Shown here: positions 43,318 to 51,033 of the stretch, in pieces
How the letters are laid out: the number at the start of each line of letters is the position of its first letter
Position numbering within the stretch: position 1 is the stretch's first letter
Source: G032773895 sp965248935
GTDB taxonomy: Bacteria > Pseudomonadota > Gammaproteobacteria > Pseudomonadales > Cellvibrionaceae
Direction: 5' to 3'
Assembly: GCA_965248935.1 (NCBI GenBank)
Contig: OZ252214.1
Span: 4,216,001-4,280,000 of the forward strand
DNA: 64,000 nt
The notes under the pieces: model-generated
Database searches by the model: none
What the model was told of the DNA's origin: nothing
The model's input: the letters and a program-made list of their open reading frames with translations, nothing else
Position numbers and translations under genes: made by a program

Positions 43318-43758
43318 CTATTCGTCTTCCAGTTCAGTCAGGTCTTCAATACCAGCCATATCAGCCAGCATTTTGGTGTACACACCTAAATCAGCCTGTA
43401 ATGCTTGCAACTCATTTCTGAAGGTCTGGCATTGTGCATCATCATCAAAAGCCCCCTCAATTGACAGCTTGTGCCATTTTGCAGTGAAAGGGCGTATACG
43501 TTGATTAAGAACCACAACCGCTATTTTTGTAAACTGGATACATTGCCGCCCATTACTTTTAATCACATCCCGCGTTATTGGGAACAATGAATAAACGCTA
43601 TCAAGTGCGGTTTTTTCGTCGCCATGGTCGTTTGCAAGTGGTTGGGTCGCAATGCGGGTTAATAATTCGACATACAGTTCCCACGCGGCGGCTTTGTCTT
43701 GATCTTGTGGCGACCAATCCATATCCAAGAACGGGGTTTTTATTTTCAGCCCCGTCAT
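43318..43758 (-). CDS. Helical protein of unknown function in the DGR/NACHT island
   Basis: 146 residues, mostly helical: MDWSPQDQDKAAAWELYVEL, LDSVYSLFPITRDVIKSNGR, FTKIAVVVLNQRIRPFTAKW, HKLSIEGAFDDDAQCQTFRN and MLADMAGIEDLTELEDE. It has no signal peptide or membrane segment and the frame is intact with normal codon use. I do not know a named family. Its size and helical make-up are similar to accessory (Avd-like) proteins of diversity-generating retroelements or small STAND-system partners, but no sequence signature proves either. Confidence 0.55.
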   Translation of the reverse strand: MTGLKIKTPFLDMDWSPQDQDKAAAWELYVELLTRIATQPLANDHGDEKTALDSVYSLFPITRDVIKSNGRQCIQFTKIAVVVLNQRIRPFTAKWHKLSIEGAFDDDAQCQTFRNELQALQADLGVYTKMLADMAGIEDLTELEDE

Positions 43759-43912
43759 AGTGTATTAAATTGTGTTTTTGTGTAATTTATTTTTCTGGGA
43801 TGCAATACATCTGATTGGTTGTAGAAGTGGTGTTCTCCCGTCATAATAAAAATTATTGGGCCGTATCGCATTTTTTCGGCTGTAAATTTTATAAATATAT
43901 TGGTATTAATCG

Positions 43913-44734
43913 ATGACACAAATTGGTGAAGGTGTTTTGCCGCCAGCTCCTCCGCCGTCAGGCCCTCCTCATGTGGGGGGGCACCTGGTAGTTACATCCA
44001 GAACAGTAGTGACTGCACCTGCAGACCGAACTCGCAAAGATATCGGTGTGGGAGAGATGGTTAAATTACAAATCACGAATGCAACTGGAGGAATCGATTG
44101 GTCTATTACTGGCAGTAGCACATTAAGTGCTACTTCAGGGCTATCTGTTAATTTGACTGCTCATTGGGAGAAAGAGTCAATTACAGTCACAGCCACAGAT
44201 AAGGGGTGTGGCTGTACAATTGATATTAAATTTGAAGTGATAGAGCCTGCTGGTGTCGTGATGAGTAGAACCGGAGGGATATGGCATGCTCATAATATTC
44301 CCTCTGTTGGAATTCGCACAGATATTTATATCTCTCCAGATACGGTTTCATTTGAAAACATAGAAATATCTGAAGATGATTGCGCTGGAATTGTAACGGG
44401 CTACTTCACGGGTACACCTCTAGACGGTGTTCAGCACGCGGGGCATGGTGCAGGAACATGGGTTGGTGTTGGGAGTTGTGTTGCTGGAAAAGGGTCTACG
44501 GTTGGAGGGCAAGATACCGCGCAGTCTGGATATTGCAATTTTGGTGTGCCGTATGCTAATGGCACATTCGATTGGCCAATACCCTGGCTTTATAGAGTTT
44601 CAGGTGATGCGAACGAAAAAGGGTTTACAGTCGTTCATCAGCAATTCACTATCGACGCTAGTGGTGATATGTCAGTCAGTAAAGCAGGTGCGAATGGAGC
44701 GGCGGCTTTTGCTGATGCGAACTCCACGTACTAA
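43913..44734 (+). CDS. Ig-like beta-rich protein, probably surface or exported, unknown family
   Basis: 273 residues, beta-rich. It begins with a proline stretch (GVLPPAPPPSGPPHVGG). A domain of about 40-105 looks bacterial Ig-like (VKLQITNATGGIDWSITGSS, SLSATSGLSVNLTAH type pattern). The second domain has conserved-looking Cys/Gly segments (NIEISEDDCAGIVTGYFTG, GSCVAGKGSTV). There is no classical signal peptide. The next gene, a lipoprotein, starts within its last codons (overlap 44715-44734), so the two are coupled. I have a memory of similar pairs in other proteobacteria but no named function. Confidence 0.65.
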   Translation: MTQIGEGVLPPAPPPSGPPHVGGHLVVTSRTVVTAPADRTRKDIGVGEMVKLQITNATGGIDWSITGSSTLSATSGLSVNLTAHWEKESITVTATDKGCGCTIDIKFEVIEPAGVVMSRTGGIWHAHNIPSVGIRTDIYISPDTVSFENIEISEDDCAGIVTGYFTGTPLDGVQHAGHGAGTWVGVGSCVAGKGSTVGGQDTAQSGYCNFGVPYANGTFDWPIPWLYRVSGDANEKGFTVVHQQFTIDASGDMSVSKAGANGAAAFADANSTY

Positions 44735-45410
44735 CAATTGGTCGAGTTTTAGTAAATGCCTTAGTGGTTCGATCTTCGTTATTTTTATTGCTATATTAAG
44801 TTGTTTTTTTACAATAATACTTACCTCATGCCAATCAAGCCCACTAACATACAAATCTGGTAACGATATGACGACATATGAAAAAGCTTTCCAAGAAAAA
44901 ATGGAAGAATTTTTGGAGCATGGGTCTCTTGACTTGTTGAATACCGCAATTCAAATGATAGAGGAAATTGAACAACCGGAAACATTGCAAGATAAAGGTG
45001 TTAATATCTTTAGGAAAAAAAAATTGCAGCTTATGCTAGATTTTTTTAACGCGATTGATGAAAAACGAGACCCAAAATTTGACTTCGATGATAAACCGTT
45101 AATGTCAATACCTCCTCCCTCAGAGACTGGACTGCCGGCCGGTATTTCCTCTGAAGAGTACATGAGCCCCCATTTAAAAGAGCAGTATGATGAGGATGTG
45201 CGTAAAAATATTGAAAAAAGGAGAAACTACGAATATCAACTTGGTTTAAAAAAATCTGATCAAGTAATGCAAACTGAATTTCAATCGCATATTGAAATAT
45301 TTTATAGTAGAAAAATTACCGACCTTTTAGAAATCGAGAAATATATTGATAAAAATATTACGCTTAGAAACCGACAAGCATCACTTAAGGCACTTTATTT
45401 GAACCTATAA
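44715..45410 (+). CDS. Lipoprotein coupled to the Ig-like protein
   Basis: 231 residues from ATG 44715. A hydrophobic segment ends in the lipobox ILTSC (Cys39), predicting a lipid-anchored protein. The mature part is charged and helical (EKAFQEKMEEFLEHGSLDLL, DLLEIEKYIDKNITLRN), with a short proline loop in the middle. No family recognised. The frame extends further upstream without a start that makes sense, and the signal sequence supports 44715. It overlaps the upstream gene by 20 bp. Both may form an envelope-associated two-protein unit. Confidence 0.6.
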   Translation: MRTPRTNNWSSFSKCLSGSIFVIFIAILSCFFTIILTSCQSSPLTYKSGNDMTTYEKAFQEKMEEFLEHGSLDLLNTAIQMIEEIEQPETLQDKGVNIFRKKKLQLMLDFFNAIDEKRDPKFDFDDKPLMSIPPPSETGLPAGISSEEYMSPHLKEQYDEDVRKNIEKRRNYEYQLGLKKSDQVMQTEFQSHIEIFYSRKITDLLEIEKYIDKNITLRNRQASLKALYLNL

Positions 45411-45423
45411 CTATAATATGTAT

Positions 45424-45448
45424 GAGCTAAGGTGTATCTCCTTAGCTC
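45424..45448. terminator. Inverted repeat after the lipoprotein gene
   Basis: GAGCTAAGG (45424-45432) and CCTTAGCTC (45440-45448) form a perfect 9-bp stem 14 bp after the stop codon; no T run follows, so termination is uncertain. Confidence 0.5.
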
Positions 45449-45582
45449 GATAGTGTAGTGGTCAAGTAAATTTGAGCATGGTTCAAATCAAGGTACCACT
45501 AATCAAGGTACCACTAGATATATTTTTGTCTGATCACCCACTACGTCTTCCGCACAACGGGCCTCCTAAACATTCCTGCAAA

Positions 45583-45688
45583 CCATGCGCTTGATTTTGC
45601 AAACTGGCTTTGGACATACAATAATGAACGGCCCAATATGGGCATTGGCGGCATAACGCCAAAACAAAAGCTGGCGTTAGCTATGTAA
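45583..45688 (+). pseudogene. IS3-family transposase C-terminal remnant
   Basis: The frame reads ALDFANWLWTYNNERPNMGI then GGITPKQKLALAM and stops at TAA 45686: the end of the integrase core of IS3-type transposases (YNxxRPNxxxGGxTPxxxL). No upstream catalytic part remains in frame. Confidence 0.8.
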
Positions 45689-45864
45689 CCCTCTACTTTC
45701 GAATTCAATTAAAAATGGGGGATTACCAGTGGAACTAACAAATAAACTAGAGTGTGAAAGCATCATGGAACAAGAGCAATATCAGGGTATGACTTATTAG
45801 GCAGGCTGTTGCCTACCATAAGGAGCTGAGAGCTTCTATTTTCGAGGATTTGGAAGTTGAAGTA

Positions 45865-46068
45865 ATGACCAAGCGAAAGGTTGACCCAGAATTAGCCGAA
45901 AGGGTGAAAGAGGCTAAGAGAAAAATTGCTGAAAGAGGGCATTCATATGAAGGTCTGGGCGAAGCAATTGATAGCGAAGGCCGGGAAGGGCCAGATTTTG
46001 GGCCTAGAAACGATATTGAATACAGAAAGCTAATTAAAGAAATCAGGGAGTCAGGAAATGACGAATAA
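45865..46068 (+). CDS. Small charged hypothetical protein (67 aa)
   Basis: ATG 45865 has GGAAG at 45852-45856. The highly charged helical sequence (ELAERVKEAKRKIAERGHSY, EGLGEAIDSEGREGPDFGPR) has no known family. The next small gene starts inside its last codons with an 11-bp overlap, which suggests real, coupled genes rather than chance frames. A small antitoxin-like pair is possible but nothing proves it. Confidence 0.45.
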   Translation: MTKRKVDPELAERVKEAKRKIAERGHSYEGLGEAIDSEGREGPDFGPRNDIEYRKLIKEIRESGNDE

Positions 46069-46189
46069 GGACGGCAAGATAAAAGATGAAATAAAGAAAA
46101 AAATTCAACAGCACAAGCCAAGAGCAAAGGCATCCGCTGCGAACATGGCAAAGAAAATAGAAAAATCTCGCGATACTGCTAAAGCGTAA
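46058..46189 (+). CDS. Small lysine-rich protein (43 aa) coupled to the preceding ORF
   Basis: ATG 46058 overlaps the upstream stop codon (ATGACGAATAA). The 43-residue product is very basic (DEIKKKIQQHKPRAKA, MAKKIEKSRDTAKA) and probably binds nucleic acid or is disordered. No family recognised. About 140 bp of sequence without a supported gene separates it from the DAHP synthase terminator. Confidence 0.4.
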   Translation: MTNKDGKIKDEIKKKIQQHKPRAKASAANMAKKIEKSRDTAKA

Positions 46190-46330
46190 TTAGCACTTTT
46201 TCTTAGCCTTCCTAATCCTCGCACGCTTAGGGTAATCCCCCCGAAAAATAACAGGAGTAATACTGACCGTTTTCCCGTTGGCATAGCACAATAAAAATTT
46301 TTAAAAGCTAAAATAATCTAAGTGACATAA

Positions 46331-46356
46331 AAAACCCCCTGTTGTAAGGGGGTTTT
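46331..46356. terminator. Terminator after the DAHP synthase gene
   Basis: AAAACCCCC (46331-46339) and GGGGGTTTT (46348-46356) form a 9-bp stem with A/T runs, just past the stop codon of the minus-strand gene. Confidence 0.92.
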
Positions 46357-46361
46357 GATAA

Positions 46362-47423
46362 TTAACGCTTAGGAAGAATATCTCGCAGCTTTTCCGCTGT
46401 GGAGAGAAGCATTTTTTCGGTTGTCTCCCAATCGACACAGGCATCGGTTACCGATACACCGTATTGCAGATCGTTCAAATCTGCTGGGATTTTCTGGTTT
46501 CCTGCGCCAATATTACTTTCGATCATCATGCCCATAATGGACTTATTGCCTTCAATAATTTGGTTGGTAACATTATCCATTACCAATGGTTGAAGTTCAT
46601 GGCTCTTATTGGAGTTGGCATGGCTGCAATCCACCATAATATTGGGCGTAATGCCGACTTTCTCTAATTCTTTTTCACACAGAGCAACGCTCACTGAATC
46701 GTAATTAGGTTTGCTATTACCGCCGCGCAGGACAATATGGCCATAAGCGTTACCTTTAGTATGAACAATAGAGACGCTGCCTTCTTTGTTTATGCCTAGG
46801 AAACGGTGTGAGCTAGAAACAGACTGAAGTGCATTGATTGCCACCGTTAAGCCGCCATCCGTACCATTTTTAAAACCAACAGCACAGGAAAGGCCACTGG
46901 CCATTTCTCGGTGAGTTTGGGACTCGGTAGTACGCGCGCCAATCGCCGACCAGGAGATAAGCTCTTGAAGGTACTGTGGAGAGATAGGGTCTAAAGCTTC
47001 TGTGGCAGTGGGAAGACCAAGTTCAGCGACATCTAAAAGAAGCTTGCGGCCAATATGTAGGCCATCTTGGATCTTAAAGGAATCGTTCATTTCTGGGTCG
47101 TTAATTAATCCTTTCCAGCCCACTGTTGTACGGGGCTTTTCAAAATAGACGCGCATAACAATAAGCAGGGTATCGCTGACTTTTTCCGATAAAGCGTTAA
47201 GGCGGTTGGCATAATCCATCGCCGCTTTAGGGTCGTGGATAGAGCAGGGGCCGACCACCACAATTAAGCGGTGGTCTTTATGGTCGATAATATTGCGAAC
47301 CGCAGCTCGACCTTCTTCAATCGTTTTTGCAGCCTTCTTCGTAATAGGCTGTTCAGCCTGTAACTGCGAAGGTGAGACGAGGAGTTCTTGCGAGATGACA
47401 TTTAAGTCTTCAACTTGAGACAT
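46362..47423 (-). CDS. aroG: 3-deoxy-7-phosphoheptulonate (DAHP) synthase, class I
   Basis: 353 residues, family length. Conserved parts: VVVGPCSIHDPKAAMDYANR, VMRVYFEKPRTTVGWKGLIN, WSAIGARTTESQTHREMASG, GFKNGTDGGLTVAINAL and MVDCSHANSNKSH (metal-binding Cys/His region). It joins phosphoenolpyruvate and erythrose-4-phosphate at the entry to aromatic amino acid synthesis. The feedback type (Phe, Tyr or Trp sensitive) cannot be set from reading alone. Own terminator; about 160 bp upstream of the helicase-nuclease gene's end. Confidence 0.95.
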   Translation of the reverse strand: MSQVEDLNVISQELLVSPSQLQAEQPITKKAAKTIEEGRAAVRNIIDHKDHRLIVVVGPCSIHDPKAAMDYANRLNALSEKVSDTLLIVMRVYFEKPRTTVGWKGLINDPEMNDSFKIQDGLHIGRKLLLDVAELGLPTATEALDPISPQYLQELISWSAIGARTTESQTHREMASGLSCAVGFKNGTDGGLTVAINALQSVSSSHRFLGINKEGSVSIVHTKGNAYGHIVLRGGNSKPNYDSVSVALCEKELEKVGITPNIMVDCSHANSNKSHELQPLVMDNVTNQIIEGNKSIMGMMIESNIGAGNQKIPADLNDLQYGVSVTDACVDWETTEKMLLSTAEKLRDILPKR

Positions 47424-47583
47424 AGTTACTTACCAATACTGTCTAATACTATATGCGCTGATTTTTATCATTAACGCGCCCCACCTATTATGGATGGAGT
47501 GGCGAATTAAAACGGGAAAGGCGGCATTGTACTAGAATTCGCAGCCTTGGGGGAGCATCAATCTGGGGTCTGTTCACACTAAC

Positions 47584-50500
47584 CTAGGTTACTGGGTGCA
47601 AGTAACGCAAATAAGGGAAATATAAGGCTTGCTTATAGTGCAGGTTATGCCCTTTTTCTTGATCCAGTATGCTGAGTATTTCAGTATAGTGTTTGAGTTG
47701 GCTAGCGTATTTTTTGCTCTCTTCGTTCATAAAATCCTCGGTGGAGGTGCCTTGGCTGGGAATACTGGTTTTATAATCAATAATCCAGCGGATACCCGAA
47801 TCAATAAAAGTGCGATCCACCACGATTAACTTAGGTTGGCTGCCATAGCGTATTTCCATTTCACACTGACTGTCTTGGTGGTGATTGTTAAGTAGCCACT
47901 GGGCTTGCTTATCTTTAAGTAGCGGGAGAAGGCATTGTCTAATTCGCTCGGACTCATGGGTTGAGTCGGAGGGGGTTAACCCCAGTTGTCGGAGCTGCGC
48001 GCACCAGGGGTCGCTGTATTGTGAGGGGTCAAACGTTTCCCATCCTATTTGGGTAATCACTTTTAGTATACGGTGAAATAGAGTACCCGATGCTCGCTCA
48101 ATACGATTAGAGATAAAGGCGCAGGGTTTATGTTCTGCGAAGAGGTTAAAGCCTTTATTACTTATTTCTGTTTTATCAGTATCGGCGGATTCTTGTGTCC
48201 AGTTAAAATCCTCAAGTGTTGGAAGAGACCAGTTTAACGGAATTCGTTGAAGTAAATTTGGAGAGGCTTCCTGTTCACTGTTTTCAATATGAGTGGACGG
48301 GTATTGATTATTATACAATTCAAATTCGCCTTTTACCGAGTCCCATATTTGTCCGAGCATGGATTGTTTTGAGGTAACCTTTGGCTTGCCTTCTTTATCG
48401 GTTTTTATATTTGCACTTAAATACACTCTTTGTTTAGCTCGTGTGCAGGCGACATAAAAAAGGCGTATTTGTTCCAGTTGTGACTTGGCTTTTTTCTCCA
48501 GCTTTATAAACTGAGTCAGCGGGTCTGTGGTAGAGGTATCGATCCTACTTATTGGCGTTAAAAACAAATCCGTAGTGTGGTTGCTGTTAATGCGCTCATG
48601 CCAGTATAAAAGTGCTTGATCCTCTGATCTGGGTGATCGATCAATAGATGGAATAAATACGGAATCAAATTCAAGCCCTTTGGACTTGTGCATTGTCATC
48701 AATTGAATGGTGGTATTACCTGTATTGGGTTGCGCATAAAGACGCTCCAAATTAAGTTGGAAACGCTCCCAATCTGCGATGCGTCCACCCAGTTCAAAAT
48801 CCGATAACAGCTTAAAATACGAATTCACATCTTGAATTTCACTGGGGGAATTTAAACAACAGGGGCCTCCCAGCGCATTCCAGGTGGATTCAATTAGGGC
48901 AGCCAATGGTTTTTGTTGACGCTGTTTTAGGCTGATTTTCATAACGCCGGAAAACCTAGAAAGAATGTTATGTGCGTCGTTGGAAAGACCTTCAACAGAA
49001 GCATGATGCAAAATGACAGACCAAATAAAGCTCGGCTTTTTCTTTTCAAACAGGTCTGAAGTCGGACGGGTTTGAGAATCCACAAGCTGGTAAATATCGA
49101 AATAGTCCAGAGCGCACCAAGGCGCACGGAGAAGCGCTAACCAGGAAATTCTGTCTGAGGTATCTTGTATTGCCTTTGTTAGGCAAATTAAATCCTGTAT
49201 ATAGCTTTTGTTTTTTAATGGGTCAATTTCAATGGCTTCGTAGCGTATTTTTTCACTATTTAGCCAGGGGATAATAACCTTTAGGTCGGATCGTGATCGA
49301 ACCAAAACGGCAATTGATTCGTCTGGGTGACTTTGTTGAAGCGACTTAATCGAACCGGCGATATATTCTGCTTCCTGAACTCTATCTGATTGGTCTGCAA
49401 ACCATGTGCATTGAACAAAACTGTCTGGAGAGGTATTTTCGTTTGAAAAGGCGACAGAGGGGGAATATTTTACCGCACCGCGACTAATGTTATCCTCTGC
49501 CGGAAACGCCAGGGTGAAAACTCGGTTTACCCAATCAATAATTTTTGTTGTTGAGCGAAAGTTTACTGAAAGTTCAAGAGGTTTTACATTAACTTCCCCC
49601 AGCCCCCGGTTGCGGACATCCAAAAATATGCCTACGTTGGCGTTGCGAAAACCATAACAGGACTGCATTCCATCACCGACCACAAACAAGGTTCTTCCGT
49701 CGTCTCTTTGCCAGCCTCGAACCAACGCTTCTAATAGTCGTAGTTGTGGCAGAGAGGTATCCTGAAATTCATCAACCAAAATATGAGATATTTGATAGTC
49801 TAACTTCAACGCCAAATTTGATACCGAATTATCGGAGTTGAACTCAGGTTGAACCGCCGCAAGTGCGGCCTGGGCGATTTCGATAAAATCGGTACTTTCA
49901 ATTTGGCTAAATATTATTTTTAAGTGAGCCGCCAGTAAAGGGAGAACATCAAGTAATGTCTCAATAATAACCCATTGGTTTTCATTGTATTCCACTTTTG
50001 GTATAAATTGAGCTGAGACAAGTAATTCTTTTAATTGGACTAGATTTGATATGTCTTTCAACAAAGCCTGGGCTTGTTTCTTTTTTGATTTTTGCTCGTT
50101 GTTACCTACCGGAAAACAGCAGCGTTTATCCAGTGCTTTTCTAAATTCGCCACTCTCTGTTAAAAGAAGGTGGGAAAGGGGTTTCCAAAAACGATCCAAG
50201 CGGTTTGACGCATTTTGCGGTATTGCAATAGTTTGGTTTTTTTCCGAAGCTTCGTGCAAGTTTTGTTGAGCGTATTCAAGCAATTCTTCGCATTCGCCAA
50301 TAAAGCTATTGGCTATACAAGACAAAGACTCCTCTAAGTCATTTCTCCAGTGGAGTATTGAGCGTTGAAGCAATTGCTTTGCCTGATAAGAGTCTTGCTT
50401 AGACCCATAAATAAGAGGTAACCACTGGTCTCGATTACCCAGTAACTTAACCAATAGCTCGCAGAGCCGATTAGCATTGTTATCAAAATGGCTTAATAAT

Positions 50501-51033
50501 ATTGTGTATTTTTCAGACCAAGCATTTTGTTTTAACTGATTAATAAAATCAGATACCGCTTGAGTGTAGGCAAATTCTGGGTCTGTGAGAATATTGCTTT
50601 CTGCCCCAAGGCCACTGTCGAGAGGAATATTGCTGGATAATACACGGCAAAAGCCATCAATTGTTTGTATGCGTAACCTTGTTGGATTTTCCAATAAACC
50701 CCAATTCAGCTTTTGATTGGTTGCTAGAACGCTACTGGCTAATTCCATTAACAAGCGTTGATGGGTGTCTTCAATGTGATTTGGGCTTTTATTATTTTCC
50801 TTGAGCTTTTTGGCCTGATCAAGCGCATTGATTATTCGTTCACGCATTTCGGCTGCGGCTTTATTGGTAAAAGTGATGCACAGAATTTCCTCTGGGTAGC
50901 TTACCAGGGGTAAAAGTTTTAATACGCGGAGAGTTAATAAGCCTGTTTTACCCGAACCGGCAGGTGCGGTAACCGCAAAAGAGGTAGAGGCATCTAATGC
51001 GTGGTGTCTCGCCTGAATATCAATAGGCTGCAT
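47584..51033 (-). CDS. UvrD-family helicase-nuclease, AddA-like
   Basis: 1149 residues. Helicase motifs: FAVTAPAGSGKTGLLTLRVL (Walker A), ITFTNKAAAEMRERI, HILVDEFQDTSLPQLRLLEA (Walker B), VVGDGMQSCYGFRNANVGIF, MTMHKSKGLEFDSVFIP and RLFYVACTRAKQRVYLS. The C-terminus holds a PD-(D/E)xK nuclease (IRWIIDYKTSIPSQG). It should work with the product of the preceding gene in double-strand break end processing, like AddAB or RecBCD. Its ATG overlaps the upstream stop codon by one base (TAATG), showing coupling. Confidence 0.92.
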   Translation of the reverse strand: MQPIDIQARHHALDASTSFAVTAPAGSGKTGLLTLRVLKLLPLVSYPEEILCITFTNKAAAEMRERIINALDQAKKLKENNKSPNHIEDTHQRLLMELASSVLATNQKLNWGLLENPTRLRIQTIDGFCRVLSSNIPLDSGLGAESNILTDPEFAYTQAVSDFINQLKQNAWSEKYTILLSHFDNNANRLCELLVKLLGNRDQWLPLIYGSKQDSYQAKQLLQRSILHWRNDLEESLSCIANSFIGECEELLEYAQQNLHEASEKNQTIAIPQNASNRLDRFWKPLSHLLLTESGEFRKALDKRCCFPVGNNEQKSKKKQAQALLKDISNLVQLKELLVSAQFIPKVEYNENQWVIIETLLDVLPLLAAHLKIIFSQIESTDFIEIAQAALAAVQPEFNSDNSVSNLALKLDYQISHILVDEFQDTSLPQLRLLEALVRGWQRDDGRTLFVVGDGMQSCYGFRNANVGIFLDVRNRGLGEVNVKPLELSVNFRSTTKIIDWVNRVFTLAFPAEDNISRGAVKYSPSVAFSNENTSPDSFVQCTWFADQSDRVQEAEYIAGSIKSLQQSHPDESIAVLVRSRSDLKVIIPWLNSEKIRYEAIEIDPLKNKSYIQDLICLTKAIQDTSDRISWLALLRAPWCALDYFDIYQLVDSQTRPTSDLFEKKKPSFIWSVILHHASVEGLSNDAHNILSRFSGVMKISLKQRQQKPLAALIESTWNALGGPCCLNSPSEIQDVNSYFKLLSDFELGGRIADWERFQLNLERLYAQPNTGNTTIQLMTMHKSKGLEFDSVFIPSIDRSPRSEDQALLYWHERINSNHTTDLFLTPISRIDTSTTDPLTQFIKLEKKAKSQLEQIRLFYVACTRAKQRVYLSANIKTDKEGKPKVTSKQSMLGQIWDSVKGEFELYNNQYPSTHIENSEQEASPNLLQRIPLNWSLPTLEDFNWTQESADTDKTEISNKGFNLFAEHKPCAFISNRIERASGTLFHRILKVITQIGWETFDPSQYSDPWCAQLRQLGLTPSDSTHESERIRQCLLPLLKDKQAQWLLNNHHQDSQCEMEIRYGSQPKLIVVDRTFIDSGIRWIIDYKTSIPSQGTSTEDFMNEESKKYASQLKHYTEILSILDQEKGHNLHYKQALYFPYLRYLHPVT

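Noticed and set aside
44427..44714. Extended N-terminus of the lipoprotein gene
   Set aside because: It overlaps the Ig-like gene in another frame and puts 96 unrelated residues before a clear signal sequence.
41612..45400. Search for a DGR template repeat near the reverse transcriptase
   Set aside because: No stretch resembling the end of the NACHT-FGE gene with added A residues was seen on either strand, so no template repeat is annotated.
46197..46320. Minus-strand coding-like frame ending in a lysine-rich tail
   Set aside because: Short (about 35 codons), no start found, and it overlaps sequence near the terminator; too weak to annotate.
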